Below are positions 17,591 through 27,090 of a stretch of DNA of 64,000 bases, in pieces (positions within the stretch are counted from its first letter, which is position 1; every line of letters starts with the position of its first letter). The DNA lies in NCBI RefSeq assembly GCF_014077505.1, contig NZ_JACGWA010000003.1, positions 62,001-126,000 on the forward strand. Direction: 5' to 3'. The position numbers were made by a program, and so were the translations under genes. The notes under the pieces are model-generated. The model ran no database searches. It saw nothing but the letters and a program-made list of their open reading frames with translations, and was not told where the DNA came from. The DNA is from Colwellia sp. BRX10-3 (GTDB lineage: Bacteria > Pseudomonadota > Gammaproteobacteria > Enterobacterales > Alteromonadaceae).

Positions 17591-19159
17591 TTAGTTCTTT
17601 TTTAATAGGCTCATACTTTCTTCAGCAAATCCAACGCCAGCTTCGTTATAAAAGTTAAACACTTTATCTACACCGAAGCTTTCAAGCGTTAACCGTTCGT
17701 CATCATAGCGCGCAATAGCGGCTATCTTACCTTGATAATTCGTACGTTTTATTTGCCTCGTAATATTCTTCATATCGAGTACCGAAGGCAGTGCTAAAAG
17801 TATTAGTTCTACTTTGCTAAGATCAATCCTTTCCCAAAAGTCAGCATCTTCAGCATCGCCACAATAGGTTTGAATACCTTGTTCATTTAACCATTTTACT
17901 TTGTCTTTATCAGTGTCTAAGCCCCAAACTTGATTACCAACCTGAGCATTTAAAGCCTTGTAAGCGCCGATGCCAACACGGCCCATGCCAATAATAGCGA
18001 TAGGTGCTTCGCATGGCTGAACAAAATCATCTTCGCTTAAACGCTTTTTACTTTCGAAGCGCTTAAATTTTTCTTTATTACTAGCAAAGTAATCATGGGC
18101 AAAGTTATAAAGTACATTAGTGATAATAAAAGATAGCGCAACCGCTAATGACAATATGACCAACCACTCAGAAGATAGCCAACCTGCTTTAGTACTGAGC
18201 GCAGCAATAATAAGACCAAATTCGCTAAAGTTACTTAAGGCTAACGCTGATAAAAATGCCGTTCGTCCACGTAGGTTAAGCTTGACCAGAATAAAGAAAA
18301 ATAGCAGAAATTTAACCGGTAGTAATAAGGTTAATACTGAGGCTATAGCTAGCATTTCAAGTGTAGGCAGGGCGGTAAAACCTATTGATAAGAAAAAACC
18401 AATTAAGAATAAATCTTTAAAACTAAGTAATGATTTTGTTATTTCGCTCGCTTTACTATGTGAAGCTAAATACATGCCAGCTAAAAGCGCGCCTAAGTCA
18501 CCTTTAACATGAACTAATTCGAATAACTCATAGGCACCAAACGCAATAAAAAAACCCATTAATGGAATAAGCTCGCCATGGCCTGCTTTATTAATGGCTT
18601 TGCCAATAAAAGGTTTTAATGGGATGAAAAGCAATAACAAGCCAGCCCATGGGCTAGGTATTTTGCCCGTAGCAACCACTAAAAATAATACCGCAATAAC
18701 GTCTTGCATCACCAATATGCCAATCGCAAGTTTACCATGGCGTGTGCGCATCTCACCGTGCTCTTCCATCAGTTTAACAACACAAACTGTGCTACTAAAG
18801 CTTAAAGCAAACACTATTAATGCTGATGTGGTGATACTTAAACCACTAACAAACGGAATAGTTATAAGCGCGATGCCTTTTAATAGTACGAGGCCAATGA
18901 ATAACCATAAAACACTATGGCTTAAGCTACCAAACCAAACTTCTGCTTTTAGTAAGTCTTTTATATTTAGCTTTAGCCCTATGGTAAATAGCATCAATGT
19001 AATGCCAATATCAGCTAATACGTTAACCATGCTATCAGCTTCATAACCTAGAAAGAGCAGAATGAACCCTGCAGCTAAATAACCAATTGACGGTGGTAAA
19101 GCCACCATTTTAATTACTAACCCACAAATAAAAGCAAAACCAATCCAGATAAATTCCAT
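17591..19159 (-). CDS. CPA2 family cation:proton antiporter with TrkA-N domain
   Basis: This 522-aa inner-membrane protein of the Kef/YbaL type has about twelve hydrophobic segments in residues 1-375. It includes ALSFSSTVCVVKLMEEHGEMRTRHGKLAIGILVMQD, split here by its conserved LMEEHGE turn. A cytosolic TrkA-N domain follows from about 390, with the dinucleotide loop IAIIGMGRVGIGAYKAL. It would exchange potassium or sodium for protons under control of NAD(H) or another ligand. There is no C-terminal TrkA-C domain. The start lies six bases downstream of the tesA stop on the same strand, so the two may be cotranscribed. Confidence 0.88.
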   Translation of the reverse strand: MEFIWIGFAFICGLVIKMVALPPSIGYLAAGFILLFLGYEADSMVNVLADIGITLMLFTIGLKLNIKDLLKAEVWFGSLSHSVLWLFIGLVLLKGIALITIPFVSGLSITTSALIVFALSFSSTVCVVKLMEEHGEMRTRHGKLAIGILVMQDVIAVLFLVVATGKIPSPWAGLLLLFIPLKPFIGKAINKAGHGELIPLMGFFIAFGAYELFELVHVKGDLGALLAGMYLASHSKASEITKSLLSFKDLFLIGFFLSIGFTALPTLEMLAIASVLTLLLPVKFLLFFFILVKLNLRGRTAFLSALALSNFSEFGLIIAALSTKAGWLSSEWLVILSLAVALSFIITNVLYNFAHDYFASNKEKFKRFESKKRLSEDDFVQPCEAPIAIIGMGRVGIGAYKALNAQVGNQVWGLDTDKDKVKWLNEQGIQTYCGDAEDADFWERIDLSKVELILLALPSVLDMKNITRQIKRTNYQGKIAAIARYDDERLTLESFGVDKVFNFYNEAGVGFAEESMSLLKKN

Positions 19160-19165
19160 TTTAAA

Positions 19166-19840
19166 TTAAGGCTCCATTGTCATTAAATTTTTCAGCTGCT
19201 GTTCTACATAATCAGCGATTATCGGTTGTGCTTGTGCATTAGGGTGAATGCCGTCTGCTTGCATAAGTGCTTTATCCGTTGCAACGGCTTCCATAAAGAA
19301 GGGCAGTAAGTTGATATTGCTGGCACTGGCGACATCTTCAAAAGCTTGTTCAAACATTTTATTATATCTTGGTCCGTAATTTGGCGTTATTTTTATCTTA
19401 ATCATTGAAACTTTTATGTTTTTATCTTGCGCGAGTTTAACCATTTGTAACAAATTATTTTTTATCAATTTAGGAGAATAGCCTCGTAAACCGTCATTAC
19501 CGCCTAACTCAATTAACAAATGGTCAACTTTTTCATTCGCTAAAATGCCCGCCAGCCGAGATAATCCGCCACTCGTCGTTTCACCACTAACACTGGCATT
19601 TATTATTGTGTAAGGTTGCTTTTGCTCGCTAAGCTTTTTATTGAGTAAATGTACCCAACCTTGAGTGGGTTTCATCCCGTAACTTGCGCTGATACTATCA
19701 CCTAATAGTAAAATATTGCTGGCTGGTGTGATACTAATGCTGTTATCAACCGTATTGATCTGTTTCTCTTGTGCAGCTGCGTTCGCTGTAGTGATAAAAA
19801 GTAAGTTAATAAATAATATAAAAAGTGGATAATTTTTCAT
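19166..19840 (-). CDS. tesA: multifunctional acyl-CoA thioesterase/arylesterase TesA
   Basis: This 224-aa periplasmic GDSL (SGNH) hydrolase matches E. coli TesA, which acts as thioesterase I, protease I and lysophospholipase L1. Residues 1-22 are a signal peptide ending ANA. Block I is LLLGDSISASYG with the nucleophilic serine, block II includes NASVSGETT, block III is ELGGNDGLRG, and block V is DGIHPN with catalytic Asp and His. It is divergent from ybbA, and the two ATG codons overlap by two bases on opposite strands. This head-to-head order is conserved in E. coli. Confidence 0.94.
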   Translation of the reverse strand: MKNYPLFILFINLLFITTANAAAQEKQINTVDNSISITPASNILLLGDSISASYGMKPTQGWVHLLNKKLSEQKQPYTIINASVSGETTSGGLSRLAGILANEKVDHLLIELGGNDGLRGYSPKLIKNNLLQMVKLAQDKNIKVSMIKIKITPNYGPRYNKMFEQAFEDVASASNINLLPFFMEAVATDKALMQADGIHPNAQAQPIIADYVEQQLKNLMTMEP

Positions 19841-20639
19841 GCATGTAAATTCCGAGAATATTCTAAGCGTTAAAGACCTAACTAAATCAGTACAAGTTGA
19901 AGATAAAACGCTAGTTTTGCTTCAACCACTCAATTTAACCGTTGCGGCGGGCGAGTCAATTGCCGTTGTGGGTTCATCTGGCTCAGGTAAAACGACGCTA
20001 TTATCGATTTTAGCTGGTTTAGATTTACCAAGTTCCGGACAAGTGTATCTTAAAAACAAGCCACTACACCAGTTTAATGAAGAGCAACGTAGTCAAGTTC
20101 GTGCGCAACATGTGGGTTTTATTTTTCAACAATTTTTATTAATTAACAGCTTAACCGCACTCGAAAATGTGATGTTGCCGGCAGAGTTAGCAAACTTAAC
20201 CGATGCTCGAGCGCGTGGCGAAGCTTTACTTGAACAAGTGGGCTTAGCTGACAGGCTTGACCATTATCCTTCTCAGCTTTCTGGTGGCGAACAGCAACGG
20301 GTAGCTATTGCGCGGGCATTTATCGCTAAACCAGACATTTTATTTGCGGATGAACCAACAGGTAACCTGGACAGTAAAACGGGCCAACATATTACCGACT
20401 TAATATTTGATTTAAATGCTAAAGAAGGCACTACGTTAGTGCTAGTTACTCATGATGCTAAATTAGCAGCACGGTGTCAGCGTCAGGTTGAAATGGACAG
20501 TGGGGTGCTAACAGAGCCGACTGTTGAACAAGTATCAAACAATGCGAAAACAAGTAACGTTGAGAGTACAAAAACACAGCATCATGATGTTGAAACTCAA
20601 AACTCAGCGGCACAAGCCACTACTCCACAGGTAGGTTAA
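19839..20639 (+). CDS. ybbA: ABC transporter ATP-binding protein YbbA
   Basis: This 266-aa ATPase of the LolD/MacB type has Walker [10 protein letters not shown] near residue 47, signature [15 protein letters not shown] near 147, Walker [14 protein letters not shown] near 168, and a switch histidine in VLVTHDAK. It energises the membrane protein encoded directly downstream. Compared with E. coli YbbA (228 aa) it carries a C-terminal tail of about 35 polar residues rich in T, Q and N. The start codon overlaps the tesA start, leaving no room for a separate upstream region. Confidence 0.92.
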   Translation: MHVNSENILSVKDLTKSVQVEDKTLVLLQPLNLTVAAGESIAVVGSSGSGKTTLLSILAGLDLPSSGQVYLKNKPLHQFNEEQRSQVRAQHVGFIFQQFLLINSLTALENVMLPAELANLTDARARGEALLEQVGLADRLDHYPSQLSGGEQQRVAIARAFIAKPDILFADEPTGNLDSKTGQHITDLIFDLNAKEGTTLVLVTHDAKLAARCQRQVEMDSGVLTEPTVEQVSNNAKTSNVESTKTQHHDVETQNSAAQATTPQVG

Positions 20640-23225
20640 ATGATGAGTAGTGCTAATCAAAAAGCCTCAACAATGTGGTTCACGCAATCACTGCGTTTGT
20701 TGCATCATGAACTTCGCCGGGGCGAACTCACCATTATATTTCTCGCTATTGTGCTTGCCGTTGCTACGGTGTTTTCACTGACGGGATTCTCAGGGCAAAT
20801 TAAGCATGCCATAGTCGCCAATAGTACTAATACTATAGGTGCCGATCGTGTATTGCGCATGTCGTCAGAAGTTGATCTTAGTATTATTGAGAAAAGCCAG
20901 TCATTAGCGCTAAAGTCTGCACGAAAAATTGAGACTGAATCAATGGCATTTGCTGGCGACAATATGTTACTTAGCGAGCTCGATGCGGTATCTGAAACCT
21001 ATCCTTTGCGAGGCGAACTGCGAATTAAAACCTCGCTAACACAAAGCGAAAGTATGGTGGTTAATGCCCCTAAGCAAGGCAGCGTTTGGGTTGAACCAAG
21101 TGTACTAAGCCGCTTGGACGTTAATATTGGTGACATTATCGAAATTGGTGTTGCACCACTCACGATTGCCGGAATTGTTACTGATATTCCTGACCGTTCT
21201 TATCGCGCTTTTATTGCCGGCCCAACGGTTATTTTAAATATTGCTGATATGCCAAAAACTGAGCTTATTCAGCCTGGCAGTCGCATAACCTACAAGTATT
21301 TATTTGCCGGTGAAACCGACGCTATTGAAACCTTTGAAACGTGGATAAAACCTCAAATTAATGAATCACAACGTTGGTATGATGCTAAGGCAGCACAAAA
21401 TCGTTTATCAAGAATATTAGACACTGCAGAAAAGTTTCTTTCGCTCGCCAGTATGTTAGGTATTGTATTAGCCGCGGTTGCCGTGGCTGTAGCAAGTCGA
21501 CGTTATGGGCAGCGCCATCAGTCTACTGTTTCAATATTTAAAGCGTTGGGGGCGTCAATTTCACATGTCAGAAAACTTTATTGTTTGCACTGGACCTTAC
21601 TGAGTTGTTTAAGTATCGCAACAGGTTTAGTGGTGGGCTACGGTTTATTGTTGCTCGGTGTTAACGCCATTGCGAGCTATTTATCGTTGGCTGATGCGCC
21701 GCTGACCTTTGTGCCATTTTTAACCGCGATATTTACCGGTTTATTGTGTGCGATTGCGTTTGCTATTCACCCGATTATGACCTTAGTAAAAAGCTCACCA
21801 TTAAATGTTATTCGCGGCTTTAGCCAAGACAAAGTGGCGCGCTTTGGTTTGCATCAATTACCACCAATATTAGCGTTATTTTTATTACTGTTTATTTTCA
21901 GCCAAGATTTAGTGATGAGTGCTGCTTTGTTATTGGGCGGCGTTGTTGTCTCTTTCATTTTATTGTTACTTGGTCGAGGATTAATGAGTGCCGGGCGCAG
22001 TGTGGGTACTAAGGCTGGAAAGTCTTGGCATTTAGCATTAGCAAACTTAAAGCGCCGCGCCAGTGAAAATAGCGTACAACTGGTCAGTTTTACTATCGCA
22101 ATAAAGCTTTTGTTACTGATCACGGTAATGAAAAGTTCAATATTATCGGAATGGGAACAGCAATTCCCTGAAGATACGCCGAATCATTACTTGATCAATA
22201 TCACCCAAAATCAAATTGATCCTTTAAAAACTTTTGCTGAAGAAAATAACATTGCTAATCAAGGGTTCTATCATGTTTATCGTGGTCGCTTATCGGCAAT
22301 AAATGGTATAAAAACCGTCGATGAAGATGACCACGATAAACCAGCGCAAAGCGATGAAAAATCTGGCAACCAGGCAAAGCAAGAAACCAAGAAAACTGAG
22401 CAGAAAAAGAGCCGGCAAGGTATGGGCCGTGAACTTGGCTTAACGTGGCGTACTGAATTACCCGAGGAAAATGAAATTATTGCTGGCCAATGGTGGCAAG
22501 TTGGCGATGAAAAACCCCAAGTATCAATTGAAAGTAACATAGCAGAACGCTTGGAGGTTGAACTAGGTGATGACTTAACCTTCACTCTAGGCTCTGATGA
22601 GTTTACGGTGCCAGTAACCAGCATTCGTAAAGTGAACTGGCAAAGTCGCCAGTTGAACTTCATTATGGTTTTTAATCAAAGTGTGCTCGAGCAATTTCCA
22701 ACGACATCGATTTCTGCTTGGTCAATTCTTGATAAAGACCGTGATTTGGTATATCGCTTTTTGGCAAACTTTCCTACCATTACTGTGATGGACTTTGCCG
22801 CTATTATGGCGCAACTCAATAGCATTATTGAACAAGTAACGGTTGCGATTCAGTTGATCTTGATTTTGGTAGTACTCGCGGGCAGTTTAGTGTTGATAGC
22901 GCAAGTACAAGCCAGTATGGAAGAACGCGAGCGTGAACTGGCGATATTAAGAACCTTAGGGGCTAAAGGCAGCCTACTGCGTAATAGCGTATTATATGAA
23001 TTTGTCGCATTAGGCGCAATTGCTGGATTAATGGCGAGTATTGGGATGGAAATAGCGGTTTATATTCTACAAAGCCAAGTATTTAACATGCCAGGCAGTT
23101 TTCACTTTCAATATTGGTTATTAGGCATTGGCGCAGGGGCATTTTTTGTTGGCACAATTGGTATGCTCAGTTGTTGGCGCTTGCTTAAATTATCGAGTGT
23201 TACTTTAATTCGTCGAACGATGTAG
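20640..23225 (+). CDS. ybbP: FtsX-like ABC permease YbbP
   Basis: This 861-aa membrane protein partners YbbA. It has an N-terminal membrane helix, a MacB-like periplasmic region, a first FtsX domain (about 265-385), further helices, a second large periplasmic part (about 510-720) and a final FtsX domain (about 735-855) with ERERELAILRTLGA. A charged insert around residues 560-595 (E, D, K and Q rich) makes it longer than E. coli YbbP (804 aa). It starts immediately after the ybbA stop. The complex is thought to act on outer-membrane or lipoprotein traffic, possibly with TesA, but this is not settled. Confidence 0.92.
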   Translation: MMSSANQKASTMWFTQSLRLLHHELRRGELTIIFLAIVLAVATVFSLTGFSGQIKHAIVANSTNTIGADRVLRMSSEVDLSIIEKSQSLALKSARKIETESMAFAGDNMLLSELDAVSETYPLRGELRIKTSLTQSESMVVNAPKQGSVWVEPSVLSRLDVNIGDIIEIGVAPLTIAGIVTDIPDRSYRAFIAGPTVILNIADMPKTELIQPGSRITYKYLFAGETDAIETFETWIKPQINESQRWYDAKAAQNRLSRILDTAEKFLSLASMLGIVLAAVAVAVASRRYGQRHQSTVSIFKALGASISHVRKLYCLHWTLLSCLSIATGLVVGYGLLLLGVNAIASYLSLADAPLTFVPFLTAIFTGLLCAIAFAIHPIMTLVKSSPLNVIRGFSQDKVARFGLHQLPPILALFLLLFIFSQDLVMSAALLLGGVVVSFILLLLGRGLMSAGRSVGTKAGKSWHLALANLKRRASENSVQLVSFTIAIKLLLLITVMKSSILSEWEQQFPEDTPNHYLINITQNQIDPLKTFAEENNIANQGFYHVYRGRLSAINGIKTVDEDDHDKPAQSDEKSGNQAKQETKKTEQKKSRQGMGRELGLTWRTELPEENEIIAGQWWQVGDEKPQVSIESNIAERLEVELGDDLTFTLGSDEFTVPVTSIRKVNWQSRQLNFIMVFNQSVLEQFPTTSISAWSILDKDRDLVYRFLANFPTITVMDFAAIMAQLNSIIEQVTVAIQLILILVVLAGSLVLIAQVQASMEERERELAILRTLGAKGSLLRNSVLYEFVALGAIAGLMASIGMEIAVYILQSQVFNMPGSFHFQYWLLGIGAGAFFVGTIGMLSCWRLLKLSSVTLIRRTM

Positions 23226-23308
23226 CTTTCTCAATTTAATAAAACTATATGCCTTTAACACTAGCGAGCATGCTATGAAATCGCGTATAGTTTTAAGTAC
23301 TTATGCAT

Positions 23309-23334
23309 ATGGGTTTACAAAATGGGTTTACAAG
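23309..23334 (+). repeat. 13-base tandem duplication over the start codon
   Basis: ATGGGTTTACAAA is directly followed by ATGGGTTTACAAG. Both copies contain an ATG, but only the second is in frame with the AI-2E family gene. Confidence 0.9.
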
Positions 23335-24356
23335 GAAAGTCGGAAGGCGCGGTGAAGTTTTTATTGGTTACTGCCGCATTATTTGTGGTACTCGCGGGTA
23401 TAAAAACCGCGGCGACATTATTAGTGCCATTTTTATTATCGGCGTTTATCGCCATTATTTGTAACCCGTTAGTGGTAATGGCAGCGCGCTATAAAATTCC
23501 AAAACCGATAGCGGTTGTCTTTGTGATTGGCATTTTTGTTTCAATTGCGCTTTCACTGGCTGGGCTGGTCGGTAATTCATTAAATGAATTGTCGCAACTT
23601 ATTCCAGTATATCGTGCGCAACTTCAAGAACAGTTTATTTGGTTAACCCAACAACTAGACGATTACAATATTATAATATCATCAGAATTATTGATTGAAT
23701 ACTTTGATCCCGCGGCAGCCATGGGGTTAGCCGCTAACATGCTCAGTGGTTTGGGCGGTGTTATGGCGAACTTGTTTTTGATCATTATCACGGTTGTTTT
23801 TATGCTGTTTGAAGCGTCATCAATACCGCATAAATTACATTTAGCCCTTGATGATCCACAAGCGCGATTAAAACAAATTGACCAGTTTTTGGCATCGGTA
23901 AATAATTATCTGGCAATAAAAACCTTAGTCAGTATCGCTACCGGCGTGATTGTTTCAATTATGTTGTGGGCGTTTGGTTTAGATTTTTTCTTACTGTGGG
24001 GCGTGTTAGCATTTCTGCTAAATTACATTCCAAATATTGGTTCAATTATCGCAGCCGTTCCTGCTATGTCGCTAGCTGTTTTACAGTTAGGGCCAGCCGC
24101 CGCAGGTTTTATTGGCTTAGGTTATTTAACCATAAACACCGTTATGGGTAATGTTGTAGAGCCACGTTATTTAGGACGTGGCCTAGGTCTGTCGACCTTA
24201 GTGGTATTTATTTCGCTAATTTTTTGGGGCTGGCTACTTGGTACTGTTGGCATGTTGTTATCAGTACCTTTGACCATGATCATTAAAATAGCCCTAGAAA
24301 ACTCTAAAGAAGGAAGCTGGTTTGCCGTGTTATTATCCAGTGAAGAGGCTAAATAA
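23322..24356 (+). CDS. AI-2E family transporter
   Basis: This 344-aa membrane protein of the AI-2 exporter-like (TqsA/YdiK/PerM) family has about seven to eight membrane segments. They include the N-terminal pair (16-75), a central soluble stretch (80-140), and the conserved C-terminal block with LLWGVLAFLLNYIPNIGSIIAAVPA near residue 230, split by the family PNIGS turn. Members have been linked to autoinducer-2 or sodium/proton export, so the substrate is uncertain. The ATG lies in a 13-base tandem duplication and has no clear ribosome site. It follows ybbP by about 100 bases and ends with a terminator. Confidence 0.85.
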   Translation: MGLQGKSEGAVKFLLVTAALFVVLAGIKTAATLLVPFLLSAFIAIICNPLVVMAARYKIPKPIAVVFVIGIFVSIALSLAGLVGNSLNELSQLIPVYRAQLQEQFIWLTQQLDDYNIIISSELLIEYFDPAAAMGLAANMLSGLGGVMANLFLIIITVVFMLFEASSIPHKLHLALDDPQARLKQIDQFLASVNNYLAIKTLVSIATGVIVSIMLWAFGLDFFLLWGVLAFLLNYIPNIGSIIAAVPAMSLAVLQLGPAAAGFIGLGYLTINTVMGNVVEPRYLGRGLGLSTLVVFISLIFWGWLLGTVGMLLSVPLTMIIKIALENSKEGSWFAVLLSSEEAK

Positions 24357-24447
24357 GCAGAGCTCAGGATAGTAGACTATCAAATTTATGATCAGCGCAT
24401 CATAACGCAAAATTAGCGTATAGCTAAAGTCAAATAACAGCATATTT

Positions 24448-24473
24448 AAGGGGGAAATTACTTCCCCTTTTTT
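24448..24473 (+). terminator. rho-independent terminator of the AI-2E family gene
   Basis: AAGGGGGAA and TTCCCCTTT form a stem around ATTAC, followed by a T run. Confidence 0.88.
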
Positions 24474-24758
24474 GTACCTGAAAAAGCGGTGTGAAAACTA
24501 ATTTTCGTACGTATTAAGCTGATTTAAAAATTAACTAATGGTTTTTATACATTATTTATTACTGCACATCACTCATAATATGCCTCAAATACTTTAACTA
24601 CTATTACTGCTGAGTAAAAGACAATTACCATATTGGTGTATTGTACTTAGTTTAGAAGTCAAGATAATGGAGTGACAAGAAAAATCATATTCAGTTGAAA
24701 ATTTAGCTTCGGCCAATGTGATCTTGATGACTAATAATTTAAGAAATTGGAGGTATTA
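24474..24758. other. intergenic region upstream of the oxygenase gene
   Basis: This AT-rich gap of about 285 bases has no ORF of note. It ends in the strong ribosome site TTGGAGG (24747-24753). The promoter of the oxygenase-transporter pair should lie here, but no pair of boxes stands out. Confidence 0.5.
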
Positions 24759-25532
24759 ATGAAGTTTGAAGACGTTATAGATCTTAAATCAAATCAGATC
24801 ACAGACCCAACTTATATACAAAAGTGCAAAGAAATACTTGAGCGTGATGGCGCAATCGTTATCGATAAATTTATTACTGCACAGGCTTTAGAGCAAGTTC
24901 GACTGGAAGGTGAAGCAAAGAAAGGTTTAGCATTTTTTACCAATCAACAACATAACGTATACATTAGTGATGCCGACCCTAGTTACCCTGAAGATCACGT
25001 CCGAAATCAGTCAGTAACATCTAGCAAAGGCTGTATTACTGATGATCAAATTGGTAGCGATTCTGTACTTCGCACCTTATATGATAGCGAATTGTTTCGT
25101 TCATTTTTAAAAATTGTGTTAAATGAAAAAGAGCTTCATTCCTATGCTGACGAGTGTTCTTCAATTAATCTACATTATGCCAGTGAAGGGCAAGAGTTGG
25201 GTTGGCATTTTGACAATTCATCTTTTGCTACTACTTTATTGATTCAAAAACCTAAAGGTGGAGGAGAATTTCAGTATGTTAGAGATGTTCGAGATGCAGA
25301 TAAAGGTGAAATGAATTTTTCTGGTGTAGAAAAAGTACTTAAGGGTCATGTTACGCCGAACATGCTTGCCATAGAACCAGGTGCATTAGTGTTATTTAGA
25401 GGACGTAATGCTATCCATAGAGTAACACCGACAATGGGCGATACAACACGCATGATGGTAGTACTTGCTTATAACAATAAACCTGGAGTATCACTCTCGG
25501 CATCGGCTCGTAAAACCTTTTACGGAAAATAA
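24759..25532 (+). CDS. BesD/HalD-like Fe(II)/2-oxoglutarate oxygenase
   Basis: This 257-aa protein belongs to the Fe(II)/2-oxoglutarate family that includes the amino-acid halogenases BesD and HalD. Counted from the upstream TTG, the iron ligands are H154 and D156 in LGWHFDNSSF and H224 in NAIHRVTP, with R235 in DTTRMMVVL likely binding 2-oxoglutarate. Halogenases replace the aspartate by Gly or Ala. The intact HxD here points to a hydroxylase. I chose ATG 24759 because the upstream TTG at 24747 is itself part of the ribosome site TTGGAGG. The substrate is probably a free amino acid, by analogy only. A transporter gene follows 39 bases later. Confidence 0.85.
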   Translation: MKFEDVIDLKSNQITDPTYIQKCKEILERDGAIVIDKFITAQALEQVRLEGEAKKGLAFFTNQQHNVYISDADPSYPEDHVRNQSVTSSKGCITDDQIGSDSVLRTLYDSELFRSFLKIVLNEKELHSYADECSSINLHYASEGQELGWHFDNSSFATTLLIQKPKGGGEFQYVRDVRDADKGEMNFSGVEKVLKGHVTPNMLAIEPGALVLFRGRNAIHRVTPTMGDTTRMMVVLAYNNKPGVSLSASARKTFYGK

Positions 25533-25571
25533 TAATTAAGCTCAACTTGGCCGTTAACAAAAGGTATTACA

Positions 25572-27029
25572 ATGGAAAATATTAAGCCTAAGAGCAATAG
25601 CGTTAAGTATTCAGAGATTAAAGTTGTTATATCTATACTATCGATGGCTATTGCTTATATGATTTATGAATCTATGCGTTCGGGTTCTGCCATGCTTAAC
25701 GCTGTGCTTGTCTCAATTTTATTGATGTTAAGTTTAAGTTTACTCCGGGTTAACGTAGTGGTTGCGCTGCTTTTATCTGCTATTTTTGCTGGTGTTGTCG
25801 GTGGGCTTAATATAACTGAAACCATTGACGCATTTAATACTGGAATAGGCTCAGGAGGCCGAACCGCATTAAGTTATGCCTTGCTTGGTGCATTCGCAGC
25901 AACCATCTCTAAATCAGGTTTACCGGCAATGTTTGCGAGTAAAATTACTAAAAAACTCAATGGCGTAACTACCGAAAGCCAAACCCGAAAAATTAAATAC
26001 TTTGTGTTAACTTTTTTATTGTTAGCCGCATTCTCATCCCAAAACATTGTGCCTATTCATATCGCCTTTATCCCGATCCTTGTACCGCCTTTATTGTTTA
26101 TGATGACTAAAATGGGTATTGACCGCAGATTAGTCGCGTGTATTTTAACCTTTGGTTTAGTCAGCCCTTATATGTTCTTTCCTGTTGGCTTCGGCGCGAT
26201 TTTTTTAAATGATATTTTACTGGGCAATATTCAACAAAGTGGTATGCAAACCGATGGTATTAATGCGGCGGTGGCCATGTTAATTCCAGCATCGGGCATG
26301 TTGGTAGGGTTGCTGATTGCGGTTTTTTATAGTTATCGTCATAAACGTGTATACGACCTAGAAAAGTTGGAAAAAGTAGAAGGCATTGAAGAAGACCATG
26401 AAACCCCATATTGCGGCAGAACCATTGCCGTAGCTGTAATCGCTATTGTTTTAGCCTTTACTATTCAAATTATGACGCATTCAATGATTTATGGTGGGGT
26501 GGCAGGCTTTTTAGTGTTTTTATTATCAGGGTCGTTAAAATGGCAAGACTCAGACGATGTTTTTACGCAAGGCATGCGTATGATGGCCATGATTGGCTTT
26601 ATTATGATAGCCGCTGGTGGTTTTGCTGAAGTATTGCGCTCAACCGGAGACATTAATTCACTCGTTGCGGCTTCGGTCAATATAATGGGCGACAGTAAAG
26701 CGATTGCCGCTATTTTGATGTTATTAGTCGGACTTTTTATAACCATTGGCATTGGTTCGTCGTTTTCAACCATTCCTATTATTGCCGCAATTTATGTTCC
26801 TCTTGCCTTGCAATTAAACTTTTCACCATTAGCTATTGTAGCTTTAGTTGGTACGGCGGCAGCACTTGGAGATGCAGGTTCTCCAGCGTCTGACTCAACA
26901 CTAGGGCCAACAGCAGGGCTTAATATTGACGGACAACATAACCATATTTGGGACAGTGTAGTCCCTACATTTATTCACTACAACTTACCGCTAATTGCCT
27001 TTGGTTGGATAGCCGCCATGGTTTTATAA
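25572..27029 (+). CDS. Na+/H+ antiporter family transporter (COG2056, YuiF-like)
   Basis: This 485-aa inner-membrane protein of the NhaC/ion-transporter superfamily (COG2056) has about twelve hydrophobic segments. Typical stretches are GIGSGGRTALSYALLGAFAA near residue 92, SQNIVPIHIAFIPILVPPLL near 160 and GDAGSPASDSTLGPTAGLN near 435. Bacillus YuiF of this family is thought to carry amino acids, so annotation as a sodium/proton antiporter is only by family. It starts 39 bases after the oxygenase gene on the same strand with AAAGG near its start. Cotranscription is likely, which suggests it imports or exports the oxygenase substrate or product. Confidence 0.87.
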   Translation: MENIKPKSNSVKYSEIKVVISILSMAIAYMIYESMRSGSAMLNAVLVSILLMLSLSLLRVNVVVALLLSAIFAGVVGGLNITETIDAFNTGIGSGGRTALSYALLGAFAATISKSGLPAMFASKITKKLNGVTTESQTRKIKYFVLTFLLLAAFSSQNIVPIHIAFIPILVPPLLFMMTKMGIDRRLVACILTFGLVSPYMFFPVGFGAIFLNDILLGNIQQSGMQTDGINAAVAMLIPASGMLVGLLIAVFYSYRHKRVYDLEKLEKVEGIEEDHETPYCGRTIAVAVIAIVLAFTIQIMTHSMIYGGVAGFLVFLLSGSLKWQDSDDVFTQGMRMMAMIGFIMIAAGGFAEVLRSTGDINSLVAASVNIMGDSKAIAAILMLLVGLFITIGIGSSFSTIPIIAAIYVPLALQLNFSPLAIVALVGTAAALGDAGSPASDSTLGPTAGLNIDGQHNHIWDSVVPTFIHYNLPLIAFGWIAAMVL

Positions 27030-27090
27030 ATATATTGTGACTAGATTAGAGGCTTTGGTAATGAAAATATTTAATTTGTCTTAAGTTGAT

